A DNA stretch of 64,000 nt from Aeromicrobium phoceense (GTDB taxonomy: Bacteria > Actinomycetota > Actinomycetes > Propionibacteriales > Nocardioidaceae): contig NZ_JACEOG010000001.1 of assembly GCF_013868155.1 (NCBI RefSeq), positions 2,356,001-2,420,000 on the forward strand, given 5' to 3'. The notes below the pieces were generated by a model, which had not been told where the DNA came from, did no database searches, and saw only the letters and a list, made by a program, of their open reading frames with translations. Below, piece after piece: positions 1 to 8,919 of the stretch (its first letter is position 1; every line of letters starts with the position of its first letter). A program made the translations under genes and the position numbers.

Positions 1-542
1 CCGACGCGGTCGTCCTCATGGGCGGCGAGGACGTCGATCCGTCGTTCTACGGCGGACCCTCCACGTACCCGGGCTCGGGACACCACGAGCCGAACGCGGA
101 CCGGGCCCACGTCGACGCCGTGCACCGGTGCCTCGCCGCGGGAACGCCACTGCTCGGGATCTGCCGCGGGCTCCAGGTGCTGAACGTCGCACTGGGCGGC
201 ACCCTCGTGCAGCACCTCGCCTCGTCGCACCGGCACCGCGCGGAGGGCGACGACCACTTCGTCCGGAACCGCGTCACCGTGACGCACGACGGTCTCGGCG
301 CCGCGGTGGACGCATCGCAGGACGTGCGCTGTGCCCACCACCAGGCGGTCGACCGTGTCGCGGACGGCCTGGTCGTCGCGGCACGCGCGGCGGACGGCGT
401 CGTCGAGGCGGTGGTGCACGAGTCCGCCCCGATCACCGGCGTGCAGTGGCACCCGGAGCACGCCGAGACCGCCGACCTCCAGCTCGGAGCCCTGCTGCGG
501 CGACTCACGGAGCAGGCTCCCGTGGCCCACTCCGCCTCCTGA
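1..542 (+). CDS. Gamma-glutamyl-GABA hydrolase-like class I glutamine amidotransferase, 5'-truncated by the window
   Basis: C-terminal part of a peptidase C26 / class I glutamine amidotransferase-like protein; the reading frame is open to the window edge, so the start lies outside. The nucleophile elbow GICRGLQVLN (Cys) and the QWHPEH His-Glu pair are both visible, so the catalytic triad is complete in what remains. The family member PuuD removes gamma-glutamyl groups from gamma-glutamyl-GABA to free GABA. Glutamate decarboxylase, which also makes GABA, lies convergently 10 bp downstream. The substrate is inferred from family and neighbourhood only. Confidence 0.85.
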   Translation, partial: DAVVLMGGEDVDPSFYGGPSTYPGSGHHEPNADRAHVDAVHRCLAAGTPLLGICRGLQVLNVALGGTLVQHLASSHRHRAEGDDHFVRNRVTVTHDGLGAAVDASQDVRCAHHQAVDRVADGLVVAARAADGVVEAVVHESAPITGVQWHPEHAETADLQLGALLRRLTEQAPVAHSAS

Positions 543-551
543 CCGCGGCGC

Positions 552-1925
552 TCAGAAGCCGGTTCCGATCTTCGTCTGCGCCCGTTCCCGGTGGTGCGCT
601 CCGCCCTTCGCGTCGAGTGTCGTGCACGCCTCGGCGATGTCGAGGGTGAGCCGCTCGACCTGCTCGCGGCTCATCGTCTCCTTCACCAGGGCTCGCATGA
701 TCTTCACCTTCTCCGCGTTGGGGGGAAGCGTGTACGCCGGCACCATCCAGCCGCGCTCCGCCGAGAGCTGCCACGAGACGTCGGACTCGTCGTATCCCTC
801 GTGGTCACCGTGCAGCCGGAACGCCACGAGCGGCAGCTGCTCCAGGTCGGCACCGATCACCTCGAAGCGACCGCCGGCCTGCAGGTTCTCGGCCAGGGCG
901 GTGGCGTTCTGCTTCATCTGCTGCATGACGTAGGTGTAGCCGTCACGACCGAGGCGGACGAAGTTGTAGTACTGCGCCAGCACCATGGACGCGCCGGTCG
1001 AGAAGTTCAGCGTGAAGGTCGCGTCGGTCTTGCCGAGGTAGTTCTCGTAGAAGACGAGGTCCTCGGCCAGGTCGGAGGTCTCACGGAAGACGAGCCACCC
1101 GATGCCGGGGTACACCAGGCCGTACTTGTGCCCGGAGACGTTGATCGACCTGACCTGCTCCAGCCGGAAGTCCCAGGCGGTGTCGGGGTAGAGGAACGGC
1201 CACACGAACCCGCCGCTGGCCCCGTCCACGTGGATCGGGATGTCGAGGCCACGCTCCGACTTGAGGTCCAGGAGCAGCTGGTTCATCCCGGCGATGTCGT
1301 CCATGTGCCCGGTGAACGTCGTGCCCAGCACGCCGACGACGCCGATCGTGTTCTCGTCGAGGTGCGGCGCCACGTCGTCGGGGCCGATCGTGTACTTGTT
1401 CTCGGCGAGCGGGACGATCCGGGGCTCGACGTCGAAGTACCGGCAGAACTTCTCCCAGACGACGTGGACGTCCGCGCCGAAGACGAGGTTCGGGCGATCG
1501 GTCGACGCGTTCTCGGCTTCCCGGCGCTGCTTCCACTTCCACTTGAGCGACAGGGCGCCGAGCATGATCGCCTCCGACGACCCCTGGGTCCGGCAGCCGG
1601 TGGTCTCACCGGGCGCGTTGAAGAGATCGGCGAGCATGCGCACGCACCGCTGCTCGATCTCGGCCGAGACGGGGTACTCGGCGTGGTCGATGAAGTTGCG
1701 GTGGAGGTTCTCGGCGATGATCCGCTGCGCCTCGGGCTCCATCCAGGTGGTGACGAAGGTGGCGAGGTTGCGCTGGGGATCGCCCTCGAGGTTCAGGTCC
1801 TCCTCGAGCAGCCGAAACGCGTCGGGCGGACGCATCCCGCTCGCCGGGAAGACGGTGGCGGGGGCCCGCTCCGTCAGGAAGCGATTGCCGTAGAGCGACT
1901 CTGCCTGCTTCTCGTCGAGTGTCAT
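552..1925 (-). CDS. gadB: Glutamate decarboxylase
   Basis: PLP-dependent group II decarboxylase of 457 residues, the usual size. It converts glutamate to GABA and CO2, consuming a cytoplasmic proton. The PLP lysine lies in NVSGHKYGLVYPG, and HVDGASGG carries the cofactor-contacting Asp. The open frame runs further upstream, but the ATG at 1925 is chosen because it starts the family-typical N-terminus (MTLDEKQAESLYG) and overlaps the stop of the upstream membrane gene (ATGA), implying translational coupling. A role in acid tolerance or GABA supply is known for the family and inferred here. Confidence 0.95.
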   Translation of the reverse strand: MTLDEKQAESLYGNRFLTERAPATVFPASGMRPPDAFRLLEEDLNLEGDPQRNLATFVTTWMEPEAQRIIAENLHRNFIDHAEYPVSAEIEQRCVRMLADLFNAPGETTGCRTQGSSEAIMLGALSLKWKWKQRREAENASTDRPNLVFGADVHVVWEKFCRYFDVEPRIVPLAENKYTIGPDDVAPHLDENTIGVVGVLGTTFTGHMDDIAGMNQLLLDLKSERGLDIPIHVDGASGGFVWPFLYPDTAWDFRLEQVRSINVSGHKYGLVYPGIGWLVFRETSDLAEDLVFYENYLGKTDATFTLNFSTGASMVLAQYYNFVRLGRDGYTYVMQQMKQNATALAENLQAGGRFEVIGADLEQLPLVAFRLHGDHEGYDESDVSWQLSAERGWMVPAYTLPPNAEKVKIMRALVKETMSREQVERLTLDIAEACTTLDAKGGAHHRERAQTKIGTGF

Positions 1926-2563
1926 GTGACCAGACCGTCCGTTCGTTTCGAGGTGGGTGTGTCGAGGGCCTGGAGGATCGCGCCGCCCACGAAGCAGACG
2001 GCGCCGGCGAAGGTCCCCCAGTTGACGAGCCCCACGTTGACCAGCTGGTCGGTCGCGGGGCGGGTGAAGGCGGCGAGTCCGGCGAGGAAGAAGAACGCCG
2101 AGCCGAGCTGGTTCACGGCCGCGACCCACCACGTCAGGACACCGGGGCGCACGACCCACCGTCCGTCGCCGACGTCGACCAGGGCCAGGTGCCCCGATGC
2201 GAGGAAGCAGAGGCAGCCGATGATGTCGGGGATCCAGATCCAGCCGTTCGACTGACGCGGGGTCAGTCCGTCCGCGAAGGCGGCCACGAGGCTGACGGCG
2301 AAGAACAGGGTCCCGACGAACAGGACCACCGCGCTGAGCCGGGCCCGGGAGCGGGCTCGGCCGGCGAGCAGCACCGACAGGTAGCCGCCGAGGCTGAAGA
2401 AGACCCCGCCGACGAGGTACGTCACCGTGGCGACGGTCGGATCCTCGGGACCCAGCTGTGCCAGGGCCGCACCGGCGGCGAAGAGCGAGCCGCCACAGAC
2501 GAAGGAGCCAGCGCACAGGAGGTTCAGCCGGACGGGACCGCGCGTCGACAGCACACCGTCCAT
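1922..2563 (-). CDS. Multi-pass membrane protein, YrhK-like, coupled to gadB
   Basis: Protein of 213 residues with about six hydrophobic segments and a short positively charged linker in the middle. The C-terminal hydrophobic pair (VNWGTFAGAVCFVGGAILQA) resembles YrhK-type repeats. The ATG at 2563 has a GAGGGGAG ribosome-binding site about 6 nt upstream, and the gene ends inside the gadB start codon, so both are made from one message. It is not an obvious glutamate/GABA antiporter of the GadC type. Function is unknown; the coupling suggests a role alongside decarboxylation or pH stress. Confidence 0.7.
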   Translation of the reverse strand: MDGVLSTRGPVRLNLLCAGSFVCGGSLFAAGAALAQLGPEDPTVATVTYLVGGVFFSLGGYLSVLLAGRARSRARLSAVVLFVGTLFFAVSLVAAFADGLTPRQSNGWIWIPDIIGCLCFLASGHLALVDVGDGRWVVRPGVLTWWVAAVNQLGSAFFFLAGLAAFTRPATDQLVNVGLVNWGTFAGAVCFVGGAILQALDTPTSKRTDGLVT

Positions 2564-2649
2564 GGGTCTGCTCCCCTCGCTCCGCAGTCCATCGTCCGCG
2601 CCGCAGCGGGGACGGCCATCACCCAGAAGGGATGAGTGGCTTCCGCCTC

Positions 2650-3474
2650 TCACAGCGCCCGGCCGCGCCTGTCGCAGGGAGGTGTCACCTCGACGTCCGC
2701 CACCTCGAACTCGGTGTCGAGCAGGCGCAGGGTGCGTTCCATCGCGGTGGGCTGGAGGCGCCCGACGCCGCTTCCGTGCGGGTGGTCGAAGAAGATCAGC
2801 AGCAGCACCAGCGCTCCCATGACCACGGTGACGCTGCCGATCAGGGCCACCTGGGTTCCCACCCCCTCGGCCGGGTCGGCGAACAGCAGCATGAATCCCA
2901 GGAGGACCAGCGAGAGCACGCCCAGCGCGATCCACAGGGGCAGCGGGACGATCCCCTCGGCGCCGTGCACCCGTGCCAAGCGAGCATCCTCGCGGGCGGC
3001 CGTCTGGTCCATCCACCGGTCGTAGGCCGACTGCTGGGTCTCGGTCCCTGGCGTGACGTCGACCATGGTCAGGAAGAGCTCGGCACCCCAGGGGTTCACC
3101 CGCTCACCGAGGCGGCCCTCGTCCAGGGTGTCCCACTCCGTGGTGGCCACCGATCGGGCGTAGCAGACGAGCTCGCCCGAGAGGTCCGCCGCGACGGCGG
3201 GTGCCATGAACTGCGCGGTCTGCGCCTGCTGCAGCACGAGGACGGCCTCGGTCTCGGCACCCTGGCGGGAGGCGTCGTACGAGCTGAAGCCCAGGAAGAT
3301 CAGGAAGCCCAGCAGCACGGAGAAGCCCGTGGCGACGGCGCCGAAGACACCTGAGGCCCTGTCGCCGTCGGAGAAGTGGCTGCCCTCGGGCGCCCGGGTG
3401 CGCGCGAAGAGCATGAGCGCCGCCGCAGCCGCCGTGAGGAGAGTCAGCGCCCCGACTGCCGCGAGCACGTTCAC
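2650..3474 (-). CDS. DUF4239 (bestrophin-like) membrane protein
   Basis: Protein of 274 residues with two N-terminal transmembrane segments, a long soluble middle, then two more transmembrane segments near residues 190-240. This is the layout of DUF4239 proteins, distantly likened to bestrophin anion channels. The GTG at 3474 is chosen over an upstream in-frame ATG because GGGAGG sits 5 nt before it. It is followed in the same orientation by the membrane protein/gadB pair after an 86-bp gap. Function is not established for the family. Confidence 0.75.
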   Translation of the reverse strand: MNVLAAVGALTLLTAAAAALMLFARTRAPEGSHFSDGDRASGVFGAVATGFSVLLGFLIFLGFSSYDASRQGAETEAVLVLQQAQTAQFMAPAVAADLSGELVCYARSVATTEWDTLDEGRLGERVNPWGAELFLTMVDVTPGTETQQSAYDRWMDQTAAREDARLARVHGAEGIVPLPLWIALGVLSLVLLGFMLLFADPAEGVGTQVALIGSVTVVMGALVLLLIFFDHPHGSGVGRLQPTAMERTLRLLDTEFEVADVEVTPPCDRRGRAL

Positions 3475-3604
3475 CGTGGCCTCCCGTACGTCCGGACGAT
3501 CCCCGACGCTAGGCCGCGGGCCGGCCCCCGTCCTCATCCCACGAAGGTGAGGTGGGCGCCGGCCCTCGTCGTACGGTCAGGCTCACCTGGGCCGAGGTCT
3601 TCAC

Positions 3605-4732
3605 CTAGCCCTCATCCGCCGCCTTGCGCCGCGCGCGGTCGACCGCGAACCCCGCGACATCCCGGACGGCGGCCTCCTGCGGCCCCGGCAGCCACTGACG
3701 GAAGATCACGTCGCCGCCGTGGATGAGCCCGAGGTTGACGCGGGCCGCGACGTCGACGCCCGCGCGCGCGAGCTTTCGCGCGAAGGCGACGCCCTCGTCG
3801 CGCAGCGGGTCGAGCTCGTTGACCGAGACCACGAAGGGCGGCAGCCCGCGGAGGTCGTCCTCGGTCGCGAAGTACGGCCAGGCGAGCGGGTCCTCGGCGT
3901 GCTCACCCGTCGGGTCGTACGCACGGACGAGCAGCGCCATCCCCGCGGTCTCGATGAAGTAGCCGTCGTTCTCGACGAGCGACGGCAGCTCGGCGAGACG
4001 CCGGTCGCGGTCCCAGGAGTAGCCGCCACTGATGTACGGGATGCAGGCGTAGACGCCGTCGATCGCGTCGACCCGGCCGCGACTCTTCGCGAGGAGCGTG
4101 GTGGCGATGGCCAGGTTGCCGCCGCCGGACTCCCCCTGCACCACGAGGCAGCTCAGACCGAGCGCCTCGCGGTTCTCGTCGGCCCACAGCACCCCCGCGA
4201 GGCAGTCCTCGACGCCCGCGGGGAACGGGTGGTGGCCCTCGGAGGTCCACGCGTTGCGGAAGTCGACCATGACGACGACGCACCCGGAGGCGGCGACGTC
4301 GGTGCACCACCGACGGTGGAGCCGGTTGTCGGTCCTGATGATCGTCATCCCGCCGCCGTGGGTGTAGACGACACCGGGCAGCGGTCCGTCGACGCCTGCG
4401 GGCCGGAAGATGTGCAGCACGATCTCGTTGCCGTCGACACCGATGATCGTCTCGGTGGACGTCTCGACATCGTCCCGGTCCCCCGGGAGGTCGATCGGGA
4501 TCGAGTCGTAGACGGCCTGGAATCCCTCGTGGGCGGCACCGACCGCTGCCAGGACGGTCTCGAGGTCGTCGTCGGCGGACACCGGCGGTGGGACGGCCAC
4601 GGCATCGAGGCCGAAGGCCGCCATGGCTTCGACCATCGCGGGCGGGAACCGGTCGTCGGTCCGGGGCCCGCGCGTCTCGTCGCCGAGTCGGCCGGGCAGG
4701 GCGTAGGTGGATCGTTCGGGGGTCACGGTCAT
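3605..4732 (-). CDS. Alpha/beta hydrolase, hormone-sensitive-lipase (HSL) type esterase
   Basis: Esterase of 375 residues. The oxyanion-hole motif HGGG (THGGGMTII), the nucleophile elbow GESGGG and the C-terminal Asp-His region (NELDPLRDEG, LIHGGD) give the HSL-family triad. The N-terminal ~90 residues form the variable cap. The ATG at 4732 has AGAGGTG upstream and lies just below a good promoter whose -35 is flanked by an inverted repeat. The TetR gene immediately upstream in the same orientation probably controls it. The natural ester is unknown; a lactone or acyl ester is possible. Confidence 0.88.
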   Translation of the reverse strand: MTVTPERSTYALPGRLGDETRGPRTDDRFPPAMVEAMAAFGLDAVAVPPPVSADDDLETVLAAVGAAHEGFQAVYDSIPIDLPGDRDDVETSTETIIGVDGNEIVLHIFRPAGVDGPLPGVVYTHGGGMTIIRTDNRLHRRWCTDVAASGCVVVMVDFRNAWTSEGHHPFPAGVEDCLAGVLWADENREALGLSCLVVQGESGGGNLAIATTLLAKSRGRVDAIDGVYACIPYISGGYSWDRDRRLAELPSLVENDGYFIETAGMALLVRAYDPTGEHAEDPLAWPYFATEDDLRGLPPFVVSVNELDPLRDEGVAFARKLARAGVDVAARVNLGLIHGGDVIFRQWLPGPQEAAVRDVAGFAVDRARRKAADEG

Positions 4733-4768
4733 GGGAGCACCTCTGTGGCGTAGGTCACGTTTGCCAGG

Positions 4769-4811
4769 AGCATAGGACCACGAATGCAACATGACAATAG
4801 TTCTGTTGCAT
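4769..4811 (-). promoter_or_regulatory. Promoter with flanking operator palindrome for the esterase gene
   Basis: On the minus strand TTGTCA (4797-4792) and TATGCT (4774-4769) are separated by 17 bp, a near-ideal -35/-10 pair. A perfect inverted repeat, ATGCAACA at 4784-4791 and TGTTGCAT at 4804-4811, brackets the -35. A dimeric repressor there would block RNA polymerase, and the adjacent TetR-family gene is the obvious candidate. Confidence 0.65.
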
Positions 4812-4832
4812 CCCTGGTGTTCAGGCTCGCGC

Positions 4833-5384
4833 TCAGGGCCGCAGCAGCGCCTCGAGCACGCGCTGGGCTGCCTCCGGCGCGGGAGGCGCGCCGGTGATGC
4901 TCGGCAGGTAGACGTAGGACTCCACGAGGCGCACGCACGCGTACGCCAGGTCCTGCGCGGGAACCGTGTCCGTCGTGCGTCCCTCGGCCACGTCACGCTC
5001 GACGTACCCGCGGACCGCGCCCACGAGCCGTGCGTGGAACCCGTACTCCGCCGTCGTCATCACCCGCATCAGGAACGCGTTGTTCTCCTCGTTGAACCGG
5101 CGTACCTCGGGCCAGGAGAACATCGCTCGCAGGAACCCTCCGATCACGGCGGGAACCCGCGGGCCGGGCGAGTCCTTCGCCTTCTCCCACTCCTGGCGCA
5201 GGGTCAGGTCCGTCAGCTGCCACGTGACGTCGACCAGCATCTGCTCCTTGGTGCCGACCCAGCGGTAGAGGGTCACCCGGTTCACGCCGAGCTCGTCGGC
5301 CATCCGCCCGAGGTCGAACCGCTCGCCGTTGAGGTAGGTCCGGCGGCCGAGCCGGTAGGCGTCATCCTTCGTCGGGCGCCCCAT
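4833..5384 (-). CDS. TetR-family regulator, QsdR-like
   Basis: Repressor of 183 residues. The N-terminal helix-turn-helix (residues ~20-55, LGRMADELGVNRVTLYRWVG) is the TetR type with the tryptophan variant seen in QsdR-like proteins. The remaining all-helical domain is a ligand pocket. Its start overlaps the end of the epimerase gene by 23 bp, so the two may be co-transcribed. The palindrome in the gap before the esterase gene is its likely operator. The ligand is unknown. Confidence 0.85.
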   Translation of the reverse strand: MGRPTKDDAYRLGRRTYLNGERFDLGRMADELGVNRVTLYRWVGTKEQMLVDVTWQLTDLTLRQEWEKAKDSPGPRVPAVIGGFLRAMFSWPEVRRFNEENNAFLMRVMTTAEYGFHARLVGAVRGYVERDVAEGRTTDTVPAQDLAYACVRLVESYVYLPSITGAPPAPEAAQRVLEALLRP

Positions 5385-6363
5385 GGACCCTCCTCGATCC
5401 CACGGTGTCGTCCAGCGCGGGCCGCAGGTCGGGCCAGCGGAACGTGAAGCCGGCCGACTGGAGTCGCTCCGGCAGCACCCAGCGGCTCTTGAGCAGCAGC
5501 TCGGACTCGTTCCGCAGCACCCACATCGCGGGCTCCAGCATCCACCGCGTCGCGGGCAGGCCGACCGGCATGCCGACGGTCCGGCGCAGCTCGGCCATGA
5601 GGGTGCGGTTGTCGCTCGGGTTCGGCGACGAGAGGTTCACCGGGCCCTCGATGCCGGCGTGCTCCTCGATGAACCGGATCGACGCGAGGACGTCGTCGAT
5701 GTGGATCCACGAGAACCTCTGCCGGCCGCGCGAGTGGTGCATCGGCACCGGTCCGCCGGTCGGGTTCGTCCCGATCCCCCGGTAGCGCCGGTGCTGGAAC
5801 CAGCGCCCGTCGTACTGCGGCCCGCCGATGCCCAGCCGCGCGACGCGTCCGAGCAGGTCGGACGCCGGACCGCCCAGCACGATCGCCATCCGCAGTGCCA
5901 CGCGGCGGGTTCCCGGCAGCTCGCCGGCGAAGAGCTCGTCCTCCCAGCTGCGCGCGACGTCGACCGAGAACCCCGAGCCGAGCTCACCGTCGGACTCGGT
6001 CTGAGGACGGTCCATCGCGTACCGGTAGATCGTCGCGGTGCTGGCGTTGAGCCAGAGCCGTGGCGGCTCGTGGGCAGCCGCGATCGCCTCCCGCAGCTGT
6101 CGGGTGGTCTCCACCCGCGACCGGAGGATCTCGTCGCGGTTCGCGTCGGTGTAGCGGCAGCCGACGCTCTTGCCGGCCAGGTTCACCACCAGCGCCGCAC
6201 CGTCGACCAGTCGCGCGAGCCCGGCGGGGTCCGACCACGTGGCGTCCGGGCCGCTGCGGCCCACGCGTGCGACGTCGTACCCGCGCTCCGTGAGGTCCTC
6301 GACGAGCCGGTGCCCGATGAACCCGTTCCAGCCGGCGACGACGGCTCGCTCTCGCACAGTCAT
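5362..6363 (-). CDS. TIGR01777-family NAD(P)-binding epimerase-like protein
   Basis: Extended short-chain dehydrogenase/epimerase-like protein of 333 residues. The N-terminal Rossmann motif is atypical (AGWNGFIGHRLVEDL, GxxGxxG). It is followed by the TIGR01777 signature NLAGKSVGCRYT, the NASTATIY active-site strand, and a DUF1731-like C-terminus (KSRWVLPERLQSAGF). Homologues such as YfcH are predicted sugar-nucleotide or nucleoside epimerases without a settled substrate. The ATG at 6363 begins the canonical N-terminus. Confidence 0.88.
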   Translation of the reverse strand: MTVRERAVVAGWNGFIGHRLVEDLTERGYDVARVGRSGPDATWSDPAGLARLVDGAALVVNLAGKSVGCRYTDANRDEILRSRVETTRQLREAIAAAHEPPRLWLNASTATIYRYAMDRPQTESDGELGSGFSVDVARSWEDELFAGELPGTRRVALRMAIVLGGPASDLLGRVARLGIGGPQYDGRWFQHRRYRGIGTNPTGGPVPMHHSRGRQRFSWIHIDDVLASIRFIEEHAGIEGPVNLSSPNPSDNRTLMAELRRTVGMPVGLPATRWMLEPAMWVLRNESELLLKSRWVLPERLQSAGFTFRWPDLRPALDDTVGSRRVHGAPDEG

Positions 6364-6505
6364 GCCCGCACGCTAGCGGCTCGGCGACACGCGTGCCCTG
6401 AGGAACACCGGAGTCGGCCCCCGGGGGTGCTCAGGGTCACGTCAGGGCGATCTTCGGGGTCGCGCCCGATGTGCCGGAGGGGTCCGGACCGCGACGCTTC
6501 TCGAC

Positions 6506-7426
6506 ATGATCACCGTCGAATCCCTCTCCAAGTCCTACGGCTCGCACGCCGCCGTGGACGATGTCTCCTTCATCGCCGCGCCGGGCCGGGTCACCGGCTT
6601 CCTCGGGCCGAACGGCGCCGGCAAGTCCACCACCATGCGCGTCATGGTCGGACTCACGCCGCCCAGCAGCGGCGACGTCCACGTCCTCGGTCGCCGCTTC
6701 GAGGACCTCCCCGATCCCGGCCGTGAGGTCGGCGTCCTCCTGGACGCCTCGGCCCAGCACGCCGGCCGCACCGGCCGCGAGATCCTGACCGTAGCCGCCC
6801 TCACGATGGGCCTGCCGCGCTCCCGCGTCGACGCGATGCTCGAGCGAGTCAGCCTCACCCCGGACGAGGCCGGTCGCCGCGTCCGCAACTACTCCCTGGG
6901 CATGCGCCAGCGGCTCGGCATCGCGACCGCCCTGCTGGGCGATCCGGAGGTGCTGATCCTCGACGAGCCCGCCAACGGCCTCGACCCGGCCGGCATCCGC
7001 TGGATGCGCGACCTGCTCCGGGGCTTCGCGGACGACGGCGGCACGGTGCTGCTCTCGTCGCACCTGCTCCACGAGATCGAGGTCATCGCCGACGACCTGG
7101 TCGTCATCGGCAACGGCCGCATCGTCGCGCAGGGCACGAAGGACGAGCTGCTGGCCAGCGCCGGCACCCTCGCCCGGGCCGCGGACGGAGCCGCCCTGGC
7201 GACGGCCCTGCAGACCGCCGGCATCACCGCCACCCCGAGCTCGGGCGGCGCCGTGCTCGCGGAGGCCGACCTGACCACCGTCGGCACCGTCGCGTTCGAC
7301 GCGGGCATCCCCCTCCTGGAGCTGCGTGCCGCGGACGGCGCCCGCCTCGAGGAGATGTTCCTGTCCCTCACCGCCGACACCCAGCGCGACGACGTCCAGC
7401 ACCGCACCGAAGGAGCAGCAGCATGA
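6506..7426 (+). CDS. ABC transporter ATP-binding protein
   Basis: ATPase of 306 residues from the DRA/CcmA-type exporter group. Walker A is GPNGAGKST (residues ~36-44), the signature region is SLGMRQRLGIA, Walker B is VLILDEPANGLDP and the switch His follows in LLSSHLL. About 90 residues of accessory C-terminal domain follow. The gene overlaps the permease start by 4 bp (ATGA). The pairing of one such ATPase with one six-helix permease is typical of bacteriocin or multidrug exporters; the substrate is unknown. Confidence 0.92.
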   Translation: MITVESLSKSYGSHAAVDDVSFIAAPGRVTGFLGPNGAGKSTTMRVMVGLTPPSSGDVHVLGRRFEDLPDPGREVGVLLDASAQHAGRTGREILTVAALTMGLPRSRVDAMLERVSLTPDEAGRRVRNYSLGMRQRLGIATALLGDPEVLILDEPANGLDPAGIRWMRDLLRGFADDGGTVLLSSHLLHEIEVIADDLVVIGNGRIVAQGTKDELLASAGTLARAADGAALATALQTAGITATPSSGGAVLAEADLTTVGTVAFDAGIPLLELRAADGARLEEMFLSLTADTQRDDVQHRTEGAAA

Positions 7427-8235
7427 GCACCACGATCGTTCCCGGCACCACCGGGATCGCGCCCCGCGAGCCGCGCACCGTGCCCGCACGGATCCCGTTC
7501 ACACGGATCCTGCGCGTCGAGCTGCGCAAGATGTTCGACACGAGGTCGGGCTTCTGGCTGATGGCCAGCGTCGTCCTGCTCTCGGTGATCGCCACCGTGG
7601 CGACGCTGATCTTCGTCGACGCCGAGGACCTGACGTACGAGCACTTCGCCAGTGCGGTCGGAGCCCCGATGTCGGTCATCCTGCCGATGATCGCGATCCT
7701 CGCGGTCTCGAGCGAGTGGAGCCAGCGGACGGCTCTGACGACGTTCACGCTGGTCCCCCACCGTGGTCGCGTGCTGGCGGCGAAGGCCGTCATCACGGTG
7801 GTCATCGGCGCCGTCTCGATGCTGATCGCCGGCGCCGTGGGCGCGGTCGGCAACGTCGTCGGCACGACGATCGCCGGCGTCGACCCCACGTGGACGATCA
7901 CGGTGGGCGAGTTCGCCCAGATCATCCTCGCCAACGAGATCGGGATGCTGATGGGCCTGATGCTGGGCATCGTCCTGCGCAACTCCCCCGGCGCGATCGT
8001 CGCGTACTTCGTCTACTCCCTCGTCCTGCCCGGCGCGTCCAGCGCCCTGGCCAGCACGAACCAGTGGTGGGCGGACAACGGCGCGTGGTTCGACCTGAAC
8101 TGGGCCACGATGCGGCTCTTCGACGAGAGCCTCACCGGTGAGATGTGGGCGCAGCTCGGCGTCTCGGCGGTCGTCTGGCTGGTCGTCCCGCTACTGATCG
8201 GCACCCGGGCGCTCCTGCGGTCCGAGGTGAAGTGA
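7423..8235 (+). CDS. ABC transporter permease, ABC-2 type
   Basis: Membrane protein of 270 residues with about six transmembrane segments, beginning after a ~40-residue cytoplasmic N-terminus containing RVELRKMFDTRSGFW. That motif (ELRKxxxTR) is typical of ABC-2 permeases paired with the preceding ATPase. Translation is coupled to the ATPase by the ATGA overlap. A perfect hairpin follows the stop at once. Substrate is not predictable. Confidence 0.88.
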   Translation: MSTTIVPGTTGIAPREPRTVPARIPFTRILRVELRKMFDTRSGFWLMASVVLLSVIATVATLIFVDAEDLTYEHFASAVGAPMSVILPMIAILAVSSEWSQRTALTTFTLVPHRGRVLAAKAVITVVIGAVSMLIAGAVGAVGNVVGTTIAGVDPTWTITVGEFAQIILANEIGMLMGLMLGIVLRNSPGAIVAYFVYSLVLPGASSALASTNQWWADNGAWFDLNWATMRLFDESLTGEMWAQLGVSAVVWLVVPLLIGTRALLRSEVK

Positions 8236-8246
8236 CACGAGGCATC

Positions 8247-8278
8247 ACGAGGGCCCCGGGGCGACCCGGGGCCCTCGT
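8247..8278. terminator. Bidirectional hairpin terminator
   Basis: Perfect 14-bp stem (ACGAGGGCCCCGGG against CCCGGGGCCCTCGT) with a GCGA loop. It lies between the convergent ABC permease and phosphoribosyltransferase genes and touches the latter's stop codon. Confidence 0.85.
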
Positions 8279-8919
8279 CATGCGTTCAGGAGTGCGGCGA
8301 CCTCCTCGTCGGTGACGGGCTCGAAGCGGCGGTACCAGCGGCCGACGGCCCCGAAGGGCTCGGGCGACTCGACCACCACCAGGGCGTCGGCGGCATCGAG
8401 CTCCTCGGCAGCCGAGGCCGGCGCGACGGGCGCTGCGACCACGACGCGCGCCGCACCCTGGAGTCGCGCCACCCGACAAGCCACCTGGGCCGTCGCCCCG
8501 GTCGCGATGCCGTCATCGACGATCAGCGCCGTACGAGCGGTGAGGTCGATCCGCTGGCGATCGCCCCGCAGTCGCCGGACCCGGGCCTCGAGCTCCTCGC
8601 GCTCCCGGCGTTCGACCGCCCGGACCTGCTCGTCGGTGACCCCGTGGAGTGCGACCTCCGCTCGGTCGAGCACCTCGCAGCCGTCCTCGCCGATCGCGCC
8701 CATCGCCAGCTCCGGCCGGAAGGGGTAGCCGAGCTTGCGCACGACGATGACGTCGAGCGGCGCGCCGAGCTCCCGCGCGACCTCGAAGGCGACCGGCACT
8801 CCCCCGCGTGGCAGGCCGAGCACGACGACGTCCGGCGCGGCGAGGTGGCGCACACGCCGCGCCAGCTGCCGGCCCGCGTCGACGCGGTCGGCGAACGGCA
8901 GGACGGAGCGGAACTTCAT
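8278..8919 (-). CDS. Phosphoribosyltransferase-domain protein
   Basis: Protein of 213 residues. The PRPP-binding loop is LIVDDGIATGATAQ (residues ~122-135), and GLPRGGVPVAFEVA near residue 40 is a conserved element of this PRTase family, often seen near dienelactone-hydrolase or stress genes. The ATG at 8919 overlaps the GDSL gene's stop by 4 bp (ATGA), so the pair is translationally coupled. The family is usually unassigned to a nucleobase; a house-cleaning role is speculation. Confidence 0.88.
   Translation of the reverse strand: MKFRSVLPFADRVDAGRQLARRVRHLAAPDVVVLGLPRGGVPVAFEVARELGAPLDVIVVRKLGYPFRPELAMGAIGEDGCEVLDRAEVALHGVTDEQVRAVERREREELEARVRRLRGDRQRIDLTARTALIVDDGIATGATAQVACRVARLQGAARVVVAAPVAPASAAEELDAADALVVVESPEPFGAVGRWYRRFEPVTDEEVAALLNA

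Noticed and set aside
552-2516. 654-codon frame as an extended glutamate decarboxylase
   Set aside because: The N-terminal extension is out-of-frame sequence of the membrane protein gene; the ATG at 1925 gives the standard length.
5383-6726. 447-codon plus-strand frame opposite the TIGR01777 gene
   Set aside because: Composition is noise, and it runs into the ABC ATPase gene in another frame.
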